DNA of 64,000 bases from assembly GCF_944324995.1 (NCBI RefSeq), contig NZ_CALUYL010000001.1:394568-458567 (forward strand), written 5' to 3'. Within the stretch, counting starts at the first letter, position 1. Every line of letters starts with the position of its first letter. Of the stretch, positions 1 through 7,213 are shown piece after piece. The notes beneath the pieces were generated by a model. That model was given only the letters and a program-made list of their open reading frames with translations, was not told where the DNA came from and searched no databases. Position numbers and translations under genes: made by a program. The stretch is from an uncultured Mailhella sp. Lineage in GTDB: Bacteria > Desulfobacterota > Desulfovibrionia > Desulfovibrionales > Desulfovibrionaceae.

Positions 1-620
1 CCGCCTTCGCCCGGCAGGAAGCGCAGGTGCTGGTGGGCACGCAAATGCTCTCCAAGGGGCATCATTTTCCCAACGTCACGCTGGCCGTGGTGGCCGACGG
101 CGACATGGGCCTGAACATGCCCGACTACCGCTCGGCCGAACGCACGTTTCAGCTTCTGGTGCAGTCCTCAGGACGCGCCGGACGCGGCGAAAAGCCCGGG
201 CGCGTGCTCATTCAGACCAGAGACGTCAACCACTACTGCTGGCAGTTCGTGAAAACCGGCGACTACGAGGGCTTCTACGAACACGAAATAGCCCTGCGCA
301 AGCAGCGCCGCTATCCGCCCTTCGTCAAGCTGGCGCTCATCCGCCTTTCCTACCCCTGGGACTGGAAGGAAGGACAAAGCCGCGTGAACGCCTTTGCCGC
401 AGCTCTGCGCGCCCACGGCCGCTCCCTCGGCCTCACCGTGCTCGGCCCGGCTCCCGCGCCGCTGGCCCGCATTCAGGGCCGCATGCGCTTTCAGTGCCTC
501 ATGAAGGCCGATACCTGGCAGCACGTGCGTCAGGCCTACGCCATGGCCCTGCGCGACGTCGGCGCGCTGCCTCACGAGCTGCGCATCACGCTGGACCTCG
601 ACCCCGTGAACATGCTCTGA
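1..620 (+). CDS. priA: Primosomal protein N' (PriA helicase), C-terminal part
   Basis: The reading frame is already open at base 3, so the start lies left of the window and only about 205 C-terminal residues are present. PriA is the 3'-to-5' DNA helicase that reloads the replisome at stalled forks. The visible part has the second helicase lobe with GTQMLSKGHHFPNV, the segment leading to QSSGRAGRG, and the PriA-specific C-terminal region ending in the family-typical DPVNML. No terminator is obvious in the 180 bases after the stop. The family call is secure; the N-terminal and first RecA domains cannot be judged. Confidence 0.95.
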   Translation, partial: AFARQEAQVLVGTQMLSKGHHFPNVTLAVVADGDMGLNMPDYRSAERTFQLLVQSSGRAGRGEKPGRVLIQTRDVNHYCWQFVKTGDYEGFYEHEIALRKQRRYPPFVKLALIRLSYPWDWKEGQSRVNAFAAALRAHGRSLGLTVLGPAPAPLARIQGRMRFQCLMKADTWQHVRQAYAMALRDVGALPHELRITLDLDPVNML

Positions 621-723
621 GGCTCCGCGCCCCGGGCACGGTGCGCTTTGCCTCCGCCGCGCCGTCCGTTCCGAACCTCCGGCCCCGGCCTTCTGCCGCC
701 GCCGCGCCGCATGAAAAAGGCAT

Positions 724-763
724 AAAAAAAGCCGGGCCGCCCGCCATGCGGAACGACTCCGGC
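724..763 (-). terminator. Likely Rho-independent terminator of the small periplasmic protein gene
   Basis: Read on the minus strand, GCCGG pairs with CCGGC around an internal CCGC/GCGG helix and is followed by seven T residues. It lies 36 bases beyond the stop of the gene ending at 800. Confidence 0.6.
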
Positions 764-799
764 CTTCAAGACTTTCTGCGGAACATTCCGCAAACAAAT

Positions 800-1228
800 T
801 TAGAACTTGTACACATCCAGAGAAATGGCGGAGGCGGGCTGACCGTCGTCGCCGGGGAACACGCGGGCGCGGATCTTGTCGCCCTTCTTCAGGTCGCCGA
901 TGCCCTTCTTGCTCTCCCAGGTGAAGATGTCGGCGTACACGTTTTCAACCAGCGTGTTGTCCGTCACCTTGATGGTGGAAGTTTCACCCTGCTTGTCCTT
1001 GATGGTGAAGGTGCCGTTCTTGGCGTCCACACTCTCCACCACGCCGCGTTCCACGACGAACAGCGGGAAGGTGACCACGATTTCCTCGCTGGGGGCCACG
1101 ATCACGAAAGGCGTGTCGGCCACGGTCTGCTTGGCCTTGGGCGCGGGAGCGGTATCGGCGGCAAGGGCCATTGCGGGAGCCAGAATGATACCACAGCAAA
1201 AACCGGTGAACAGAGTCTTGATGCGCAT
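800..1228 (-). CDS. Small secreted protein, DUF5666-like
   Basis: A 142-residue protein with a clear signal peptide: two basic residues, a hydrophobic core and a cut near ALA-AD at about residue 24. The mature part alternates short beta-strand patterns (VVESVDAKNGTFTIKDKQG, then GDLKKGDKIRARV), which resembles the small OB-like DUF5666 fold. Function is unknown. A GAGGA ribosome site precedes the ATG. It lies 18 bases after the class IV aminotransferase gene and is probably co-transcribed with it, though nothing suggests a shared function. Signal peptide and coding status are well supported; the domain label is tentative. Confidence 0.75.
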   Translation of the reverse strand: MRIKTLFTGFCCGIILAPAMALAADTAPAPKAKQTVADTPFVIVAPSEEIVVTFPLFVVERGVVESVDAKNGTFTIKDKQGETSTIKVTDNTLVENVYADIFTWESKKGIGDLKKGDKIRARVFPGDDGQPASAISLDVYKF

Positions 1229-1246
1229 AAGTTCCTCACTTGTTAA

Positions 1247-2197
1247 TCATTTGAGGAACGGCACGCCTCCGGTCACAAGAGCGTCATGCAGCAGATGGCG
1301 CAGCCTGTCCGCCATGGGACCGGGACGGCCGTCGCCTACGGGCTTGCCGTTGTAGTGCGTGACCGCCACGCACTCGCATGTAGTACCAAGTACCAGAATC
1401 TCGGAAGCCTGTTCCACTATTTCTTCTGTGATATCAGTGATAACTACGGGCATGAACGCCTTGGCGAGCTCCATGGCCCGGATGGACGTCGTGCCCGGAA
1501 GCGCATGCCGGAACTCGGGCATGAGCATGCGGCCCTGCCTGTCCACCAGCGCCACGTTGGCAATGGCCGCCTCGGCGAGAAAACCGTCTTCATCGAAGGA
1601 AAAGGTGAGATCCACGCCCTTCTCGCGGGCTTCCTTGGCCATGAGCGCGTTGGCGAGATAGTTGGTGGACTTGATCTGCGCAAGCCATTCCTGCTTGGCC
1701 GGAACGGCGCTTCTTGCCGCCGTCAGCCCCTTCTGCCAGAACGATTCCGGCAGCGGACGCCCCTTGGTGGCCACGATGTACAGACTGGACTGCGGGCATT
1801 CGGCCGGATCCACGCCCAGCCCTCCGCAGCCGCGGCCGAGCAGCACCTTGAGCCCGCCGTACGGCGCACCGCCTTCCCGGGCCACGTCCAGCATGATGGA
1901 ACGCACCTCATCCCACGGGCACGGAGGCTCAAGCTCCAGACGCGCGGCGGAGTGCTTCATGCGTTCAAGATGGGCGTCGAGCTGCACGATGCGCCCTTCC
2001 AGAAACGTGAGGCTTTCAAAAATGGCGTCGCCGCGATGCACCATGTGATCGTCCAGAGGCACCAGCAGCAGACGGGCGTCCTTGCAGATGGCTCCCATGC
2101 GATGTTCGTAAAAGGCCGTGACGTTGGCCGCGCCCTCGCGCGGCAGCTCCATGAGTCTTGCCGTCCACCCGGCGGCATCGAGGACAGGAACAGACAT
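1247..2197 (-). CDS. Class IV PLP-dependent aminotransferase (branched-chain / D-amino acid type)
   Basis: A 316-residue fold-type IV aminotransferase. The start at 2197 is chosen because GGAGAG lies about 7 bases upstream; the frame stays open further upstream without a good ribosome site. The Schiff-base lysine is K176 in IKSTNYLANALM, a context typical of D-alanine aminotransferase and aminodeoxychorismate lyase as well as branched-chain enzymes. The phosphate-cup region near VLGTTCEC and an N-terminal HRGDAIFESL stretch also fit the fold. Substrate cannot be settled from sequence: D-amino acid, branched-chain amino acid or 4-amino-4-deoxychorismate are all possible. The following small secreted-protein gene probably shares its transcript. 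Confidence 0.85.
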   Translation of the reverse strand: MSVPVLDAAGWTARLMELPREGAANVTAFYEHRMGAICKDARLLLVPLDDHMVHRGDAIFESLTFLEGRIVQLDAHLERMKHSAARLELEPPCPWDEVRSIMLDVAREGGAPYGGLKVLLGRGCGGLGVDPAECPQSSLYIVATKGRPLPESFWQKGLTAARSAVPAKQEWLAQIKSTNYLANALMAKEAREKGVDLTFSFDEDGFLAEAAIANVALVDRQGRMLMPEFRHALPGTTSIRAMELAKAFMPVVITDITEEIVEQASEILVLGTTCECVAVTHYNGKPVGDGRPGPMADRLRHLLHDALVTGGVPFLK

Positions 2198-2337
2198 GAT
2201 ATTCTCTCCAGGCTGGCCGAAACGGCCAGGATTTGCGTGCCCCGGAAACCGGAACAGCCACGGGCACGCCACCGCTATAGCGCAAAAAACAGGGGGAGTA
2301 CAGACGACCCCTCTTGCCGCCCCGCTCTTCGGATACG

Positions 2338-2361
2338 AAAAAAGGCCTGCCGAAGCAGGCC
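2338..2361 (-). terminator. Rho-independent terminator of the IHF/HU gene, UUCG loop
   Basis: On the minus strand GGCCTGC, loop TTCG, GCAGGCC, then six T. The C(UUCG)G tetraloop is unusually stable. It begins 29 bases after the stop at 2390. Confidence 0.9.
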
Positions 2362-2389
2362 CTTCTTGCAGGGAACACCGCCCTTCAGA

Positions 2390-2695
2390 CTACGCCTCTT
2401 CGCCGCCGTTGAGCTCCATGCGGAACTTGCGGGAAAGACGGAACACCACCACTTTGCGCGGAGGCAGCGTGATGGATTCATCGGTCTGGGGGTTGCGTCC
2501 CTTGCGGGCGTTTTTGTCGTAGGCCTCGAACTTGCCGAAGCCGCTGATGAGAAGCGCGTCATCCTTCTTGATGGCCTGCTTCATGAGGGCAAGCAGATTT
2601 TCAACGATATTCTTCACTTCCGCACGGTTGCGGCCGAGATTCTTGTCATTGTACACCGCTTCCACAATGTCAGCCTTCGTCAGAGCCTTGTTCAT
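2390..2695 (-). CDS. IHF-alpha/HU-family DNA-bending protein
   Basis: A 101-residue histone-like DNA-binding protein. It begins MNKALTKADIVEAVY, has the dimer-core SGFGKFEAYDKNARKGRNPQT segment leading into the beta-arm, and matches the usual family length. The spacing of LTKADIVE and the GRNP-type arm resemble IHF alpha more than HU, but the subunit class is not certain. The start at 2695 has a strong AGGAGGAAAA-type ribosome site and lies inside the end of the upstream HIT gene, with 26 bases of overlap. The two genes form a minus-strand pair closed by the terminator at 2338-2361. Such proteins bend DNA in replication, recombination and sigma-54 transcription. Confidence 0.88.
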   Translation of the reverse strand: MNKALTKADIVEAVYNDKNLGRNRAEVKNIVENLLALMKQAIKKDDALLISGFGKFEAYDKNARKGRNPQTDESITLPPRKVVVFRLSRKFRMELNGGEEA

Positions 2696-3143
2696 GTTTT
2701 CCTCCTGCCATTTCCTTCCGGATACTTTCCAGGCACGCGGCCACGTTGTCAGCCATGGCCTGCATGGCTGCGGCGTCAGGATATTTCCCCTGCTCCCACA
2801 CGCCGAGCCCGTCCCCGTCGAAACGGGGGATGATGTGCCAGTGAATATGGAACATAGTCTGCCCTGCGGACAATCCGTTGTTCTGCATGACATTGAACCC
2901 CGAAGCTCCGGTGGCCTTCATCACGGCCGCGCCGACCTTCTTCAGCGCCGCAAACACCGCAGGCGCGATATCGCAGGAGACTTCAAGCATATCCTTGTAA
3001 TGCGTCTTGGGTATCACCAGCGTATGACCGGGATGCACAGGCGACAGATCAAGAAACGCCAGAACGCAATCATCCTCGTACACCTTTGCGCAGGGAATCT
3101 CTCCCTTGGCAATAAGGCAGAAAATACATTTTTCTTCAGACAT
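2670..3143 (-). CDS. HIT-family nucleotide hydrolase
   Basis: A 157-residue histidine-triad protein. The catalytic triad motif HIHWHIIP is at residues 99-106, and an N-terminal CIFC zinc-type pair sits at residues 6-9, as in the HinT/Fhit-like hydrolases that act on nucleoside phosphoramidates or dinucleoside polyphosphates. The ATG at 3143 is preferred because the alternative ATG at 3161 lies within the GGAGG ribosome site itself. The gene overlaps the following IHF/HU gene by 26 bases, which suggests translational coupling. It is divergent from the radical-SAM gene across about 110 bases. Confidence 0.92.
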   Translation of the reverse strand: MSEEKCIFCLIAKGEIPCAKVYEDDCVLAFLDLSPVHPGHTLVIPKTHYKDMLEVSCDIAPAVFAALKKVGAAVMKATGASGFNVMQNNGLSAGQTMFHIHWHIIPRFDGDGLGVWEQGKYPDAAAMQAMADNVAACLESIRKEMAGGKHEQGSDEG

Positions 3144-3252
3144 AACAGTACAGACCTCCAAAGCCTCTCCCGTATTTTTAACACGGGAGACACCTTGTCA
3201 TCCTAAGCGCAATCGATTAGAACATCAAGAGCTTTTCTGCCGAGGAAAAAAA

Positions 3253-4323
3253 ATGTCACGTCTCCCTCAACCGTTGGGCCGCACCGGGTCCGGGCGCATC
3301 CTTTTCTTCACCGGAGCCCGTCAGAACCGCTCCAGCCGCATCCTGCCGGTTTTTCTCCCTTTTCTCGGCTGTCCCGGGCACTGCGTGTACTGCGCGCAGG
3401 ACAAGCAGACCGGTCACACGGACTCGGAAGGCCTGCGCGCCATTCTCGCCGAAGCCGCAAAAAACGCGGCCGATCTCCCTCCCTGCGGGCCGCAGGAGCG
3501 CCGCGAGCTGGCCTTTTACGGCGGAACCTTCACGGCGCTGCCCGCTGCGGACCGCGCGTCCTGCTTTGAACTTCTCGACGCTCTGCGATGCGAAGGCCGC
3601 ATCCGTCTCGCCCGCTGCTCCACCAGACCCGACGCCCTTTCGCCCGCCGTGCTGGACGAACTTCTGCGCCACGGCGTGGATCTCGTGGAGCTCGGCATAC
3701 AGAGCTTCGAGAGCGAGGCTCTCTCGCTCTCCCGCCGCGGCTACGACCGCAGCGCCGCCCTCGCCGGATGCCGGGCCGTAACGGACGCCGGACTCAGCCT
3801 CGGCATTCAGCTGCTTCCGGGCATGCCGGGCAGCACGCCCGACGTGTTTCTCGACGACGTGCGCACGGCGCTTTCCCTTTCGCCCGCCTGCCTCCGCTTC
3901 TATCCCTGCCTCGTGCCCGAAGGCACAACGCTGGCGCGCTGGTTCCGCGAAGGCCGCTTTGCGCCGTGGACCGTGGAACAGACCGTGCGCACCCTGGGCG
4001 AGGCGCTGAACATGGCCTGGCAGGCGCAGGTTCCGGTCATCCGGCTGTCGGTGGCGCCGGAGAGCGCCTTCGACGCCGCGCTGCTCGCCGGCCCGCGGCA
4101 TCCGGCCCTCGGCGCGCTCATTCAGGCCGAAGCGCTGCTTCGCGCCGCCGAAAACGCCGTGAACGCCCTCGGCCGCGCGCCGGAAAGGCTTACGCTGCCG
4201 CAGTCATGTCAGGGCTTCATGTACGGCGATCGCGGAGCGCTCAAGCCGCGCTGGCAGGCTCTCGGCCTGGGGCCGGAACGCATTGCCTTTGCGCGCGACG
4301 CCTCGGCCGCCGAGCTCGTCTGA
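3253..4323 (+). CDS. Radical SAM protein, Elp3-like / B12-independent uncharacterised family
   Basis: A 356-residue radical-SAM enzyme with the [4Fe-4S]-binding CPGHCVYC (C40, C44, C47) and the Elp3/HemN-like organisation: FYGGTFTALP after the cluster, then LVELGIQSFESEAL. The C-terminal third lacks any recognised accessory domain. It is annotated in related genomes simply as a radical-SAM protein, and the substrate is unknown. The ATG at 3253 follows GAGG with 7 bases of spacing; the frame is open upstream across the divergent promoter region. The next gene (topA) has its own promoter, so this gene is probably monocistronic. Confidence 0.85.
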   Translation: MSRLPQPLGRTGSGRILFFTGARQNRSSRILPVFLPFLGCPGHCVYCAQDKQTGHTDSEGLRAILAEAAKNAADLPPCGPQERRELAFYGGTFTALPAADRASCFELLDALRCEGRIRLARCSTRPDALSPAVLDELLRHGVDLVELGIQSFESEALSLSRRGYDRSAALAGCRAVTDAGLSLGIQLLPGMPGSTPDVFLDDVRTALSLSPACLRFYPCLVPEGTTLARWFREGRFAPWTVEQTVRTLGEALNMAWQAQVPVIRLSVAPESAFDAALLAGPRHPALGALIQAEALLRAAENAVNALGRAPERLTLPQSCQGFMYGDRGALKPRWQALGLGPERIAFARDASAAELV

Positions 4324-4408
4324 CACTTTTGCCGCGCAAAAAAAAACGCCGATCCCCCGAAAAAGCCCGCAGGAACGGGCCAAATGCGTCTTTTGCGCCG
4401 CGCGGGAC

Positions 4409-4436
4409 TTGACGCTCCCCCCTTTTAACGTATGTT
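4409..4436 (+). promoter_or_regulatory. Predicted sigma-70 promoter of topA
   Basis: TTGACG at 4409-4414 and TATGTT at 4431-4436 with a 16-base spacer. The predicted start is about 50 bases before the topA ATG. Confidence 0.65.
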
Positions 4437-4492
4437 GCTTGACGACGGAGGAGGCTCGTCCTCTCTTTGAAATTCCTACTTGTGAGCGAAAT

Positions 4493-6808
4493 ATGGGCAA
4501 GGATCTGATTATCGTGGAATCACCGGCCAAGGTGAAGACCATCAAGAAATTTCTGGGAAACAAATACATGGTGCAGGCCAGCGTAGGTCACATACGCGAT
4601 CTGCCCACCAGAGAAATCGGCGTGGATGAAGCCCACGACTTTGCCCCGCACTACGAAATCATCAAGGGCAAGGAAAAGGTGGTGCGCGATCTGCAGGAAG
4701 CGGCCTCCAAGGCCGACACCGTGTACCTTGCGCCCGACCCGGACCGCGAAGGGGAAGCCATTGCCTGGCACATCGCCGAGGTCATCAAGAACAAGGCGAA
4801 GAACATCAAGCGCATTCAGTTCAACGAAATCACGGCCCGCGCCGTGAAGAACGCCCTGGAACATCCGCACGACATCAATCCCAATCTCTTCGACGCCCAG
4901 CAGGCCCGCCGCGTGCTCGACCGTCTCGTGGGCTACAAGATTTCGCCGCTGCTGTGGAAAACCGTGAAGCGCGGCATTTCCGCCGGACGAGTGCAGTCGG
5001 TGGCGCTGCGCCTCATCGTGGAACGCGAAGAGGAACGGCTCGCCTTCGTGCCCGAAGAATTCTGGACCTTCCGCGCGCTGCTTGCCGGAGCCACGCCCCC
5101 GCCGTTCAAGGCGGAGCTTGCCAAGATTGAAACGAACTTCGCCAAAAAGCTGAAGGAACTTTCCGGCTCCGACGAAAGCAAGGAAAAAAGCGCGCGCAAA
5201 ATTCTCATCGCCAGCAAGGCCGCGGCCGACGCCCTCGAACAGGCCATGGCCGGTCAGCCCTTCGTGGTGACGCAGGTGGAGGAAAAGGAACGCTCGCGCA
5301 ATCCGCTGCCGCCCTTCACCACGTCCACGCTCCAGCAGACGGCCAACCAGCGCATCGGCTTCACCTCCAAGCGCACCATGGCCACGGCGCAGCGGCTCTA
5401 CGAAGGCATCGAGCTCGGCGAACGCGGCACCACGGCCCTCATCACCTACATGCGAACCGACTCCGTGCGCATTGCCGAAGAGGCGAAGAAAAGCGCCGCC
5501 GACTACATCGAACAACGCTTCGGCAAGGACTACATGGCTCCCGGCGGCAAGGGCCGCTCCTTCAAGGGCAAGACCTCCGCGCAGGACGCCCACGAAGCCA
5601 TCCGCCCCGTGGACATCACGCTGACGCCCCAGGACGTGAAGGAATTTCTCTCCTCCGATCAGTACCGCCTGTACAATCTCATCTGGTGCCGCTTCGTGGC
5701 CTCGCAGATGGCCGCGGCCACCTATCACGACACCGCCGTCAGCCTGACCTGCGGCCCGGGCCTGTGGAAGGCCAAGGGCGAACGCCTGCTCTTCCCCGGC
5801 TTCCTTGCGGTGATGCCGCGCTCCACCGAGGAAGAGGAAGCCGCGCTTCCGGCCCTGCGCGAAGGCGAAACCGTCACGCTCCAGAAGCTCGAAAAGGAAC
5901 AGAAATTCACGCAGCCCGCCCCGCGCTACACCGAAGCCTCGCTGGTGCGCGAACTGGAAGAACGCGGCATAGGCCGCCCCTCCACCTACGCGACCATCAT
6001 TTCCACCATTGAGGACCGCGAGTACGTCCGTCTGGAAGACAAGCACTTCGCCCCCACGGATCTCGGCAAGGTGGTGTGCTCGCAGCTGCGCGACCACTTC
6101 GCCAAGCTCATGGACGTGGGCTTCACCGCCGAGATGGAAAACAATCTCGACAAGGTGGCCGACGGCGAACTCGGCTGGGTGGATCTCATGAAGGGCTTTT
6201 CCAAGGACTTCAATCCCACGCTGGAAGCGGCCGCCAAGAACATGGCCCCCGTCAAGGGCGGCCTCACCACCGACGTGCCCTGCCCGGAATGCGGCAAGCC
6301 GCTGGTGGTGAAGTTCGGCAAGAGCGGCGAATTTCTGGCCTGCACGGGCTACCCCGAATGCCGCTACACCACCAACTTCACCCGCGATGAAAAGGGACGC
6401 ATCATTCCGCAGGAACGCCCGAAGGAAGAACACAAGAAGATGGGCGTCTGCCCCAAGTGCGGCGGCGACGTGATTCTCAAGCAGTCGCGCACGGGCAGCC
6501 GCTTCCTGAGCTGCTCGCGCTACCCCGAATGCGACTACGCTGCGCCCTTCTCCACCGGCGTGGCATGCCCCAAATGCGGCAAGGGCATGCTGGTGGAAAA
6601 GAGCTCCCGCAAGGGCAAGCTGTTCTATTCCTGCGACCAGTACCCCAACTGCGACTACGCCGTGTGGGACTGGCCCGTGGCCGAACCCTGCCCCGAGTGC
6701 CATTCTCCCATTCTGGTCATCAAGACCACCCGCGCCCGCGGCCGTCATCTGGCCTGCCCCAATCCCAAGTGCCGGTACACCAGAGAGCTCGACGAGAATC
6801 AGAACTGA
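4493..6808 (+). CDS. topA: DNA topoisomerase I (type IA)
   Basis: A 771-residue type IA topoisomerase that relaxes negative supercoils by single-strand passage. It starts MGKDLIIVESPAKVKTI (Toprim domain), has the acidic DPDREGEAIAWH motif, and the catalytic tyrosine is Y319 in ALITYMRTDS. The C-terminal region carries four Cys4 zinc ribbons: CPECGKP, CPKCGGD, CPKCGKG and CPECHSP, each closed by a second Cys pair or equivalent. The ATG at 4493 is the true start; the frame is open for 70 codons upstream but without homology. A sigma-70 promoter lies just upstream and a strong terminator follows, so the gene is a single unit. Confidence 0.97.
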   Translation: MGKDLIIVESPAKVKTIKKFLGNKYMVQASVGHIRDLPTREIGVDEAHDFAPHYEIIKGKEKVVRDLQEAASKADTVYLAPDPDREGEAIAWHIAEVIKNKAKNIKRIQFNEITARAVKNALEHPHDINPNLFDAQQARRVLDRLVGYKISPLLWKTVKRGISAGRVQSVALRLIVEREEERLAFVPEEFWTFRALLAGATPPPFKAELAKIETNFAKKLKELSGSDESKEKSARKILIASKAAADALEQAMAGQPFVVTQVEEKERSRNPLPPFTTSTLQQTANQRIGFTSKRTMATAQRLYEGIELGERGTTALITYMRTDSVRIAEEAKKSAADYIEQRFGKDYMAPGGKGRSFKGKTSAQDAHEAIRPVDITLTPQDVKEFLSSDQYRLYNLIWCRFVASQMAAATYHDTAVSLTCGPGLWKAKGERLLFPGFLAVMPRSTEEEEAALPALREGETVTLQKLEKEQKFTQPAPRYTEASLVRELEERGIGRPSTYATIISTIEDREYVRLEDKHFAPTDLGKVVCSQLRDHFAKLMDVGFTAEMENNLDKVADGELGWVDLMKGFSKDFNPTLEAAAKNMAPVKGGLTTDVPCPECGKPLVVKFGKSGEFLACTGYPECRYTTNFTRDEKGRIIPQERPKEEHKKMGVCPKCGGDVILKQSRTGSRFLSCSRYPECDYAAPFSTGVACPKCGKGMLVEKSSRKGKLFYSCDQYPNCDYAVWDWPVAEPCPECHSPILVIKTTRARGRHLACPNPKCRYTRELDENQN

Positions 6809-6831
6809 TTCCGCCTTCCCGCAAATCTCCG

Positions 6832-6870
6832 GGGGAAGCGCCCTTCAAAGGCGCTTCCCCTTTCTTTTTT
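6832..6870 (+). terminator. Strong Rho-independent terminator of topA
   Basis: GGGGAAGCGCC (6832-6842) pairs perfectly with GGCGCTTCCCC (6850-6860) over a 7-base loop, followed by TTTCTTTTTTTT. Confidence 0.95.
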
Positions 6871-7026
6871 TTCAGAGAGGCGAAACAGGCCTCCGCCTTT
6901 TCCAGAAGCGAGAAGCAAAAACGCCGAGGCGTCTCTCCGACGCACCGTCCCTTTTTTGTTCCGGGAGCTCCGCACGGGCAAAAAACGTTGCGACGCACCA
7001 TTTTTCCTCCTTTCGGCCGATATTTT

Positions 7027-7060
7027 TTTGTTCTCAACCGGTATGTTAGGCCGGAACAAA
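7027..7060. repeat. Inverted repeat TTTGTTC...GAACAAA upstream of the sigma-54 promoter
   Basis: TTTGTTC (7027-7033) and GAACAAA (7054-7060) are perfect 7-base arms around a 20-base centre that also contains CCGG twice. It is centred about 125 bases before the expected transcription start, which is a normal position for an enhancer-binding activator site. The same arms occur in the repeat between dnaA and dnaN. Confidence 0.55.
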
Positions 7061-7101
7061 CGGCACAAAAAAGAACTCATTCAGAGCATTTTCAGCATCA
7101 C

Positions 7102-7143
7102 GACTATTTCAATAGTCCGAAATAATATCGAAAAATATTTCGG
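7102..7143. repeat. Two abutting perfect palindromes beside the sigma-54 promoter
   Basis: GACTAT-TTCA-ATAGTC occupies 7102-7117. CCGAAATA (7117-7124) and TATTTCGG (7136-7143) form a second perfect repeat with an 11-base spacer. They share base 7117, and the second overlaps the -24 GG of the promoter. They look like operator sites rather than a terminator, since no T-run follows. Confidence 0.6.
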
Positions 7144-7156
7144 CACAAAACTTGCA
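7142..7156 (+). promoter_or_regulatory. Predicted sigma-54 (-24/-12) promoter of the gamma-glutamyltransferase gene
   Basis: GGCAC (7142-7146), five bases, then TTGCA (7152-7156). This matches the -24/-12 consensus GGCAC-N5-TTGCW with exact spacing; only the preceding T is C. The start of transcription would be near 7168, about 45 bases before the ATG. Confidence 0.65.
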
Positions 7157-7213
7157 TACGTTCATGCGATACTCTTGGACAATGTTCCGTAATTTTTTAC
7201 TCTAGGAGCACGC

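Larger units (their letters stand above)
6873..7213. other. Intergenic region between topA and the gamma-glutamyltransferase gene
   Basis: No gene is seen here. The left half is G+C-rich with a minor hairpin near 6930-6945. From about 7010 it becomes strikingly A+T-rich and holds three inverted repeats and a sigma-54 promoter, listed separately. The 10-mer CGGCACAAAA occurs twice, at 7061 and 7141, exactly 80 bases apart; the second copy is part of the promoter. Confidence 0.7.
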
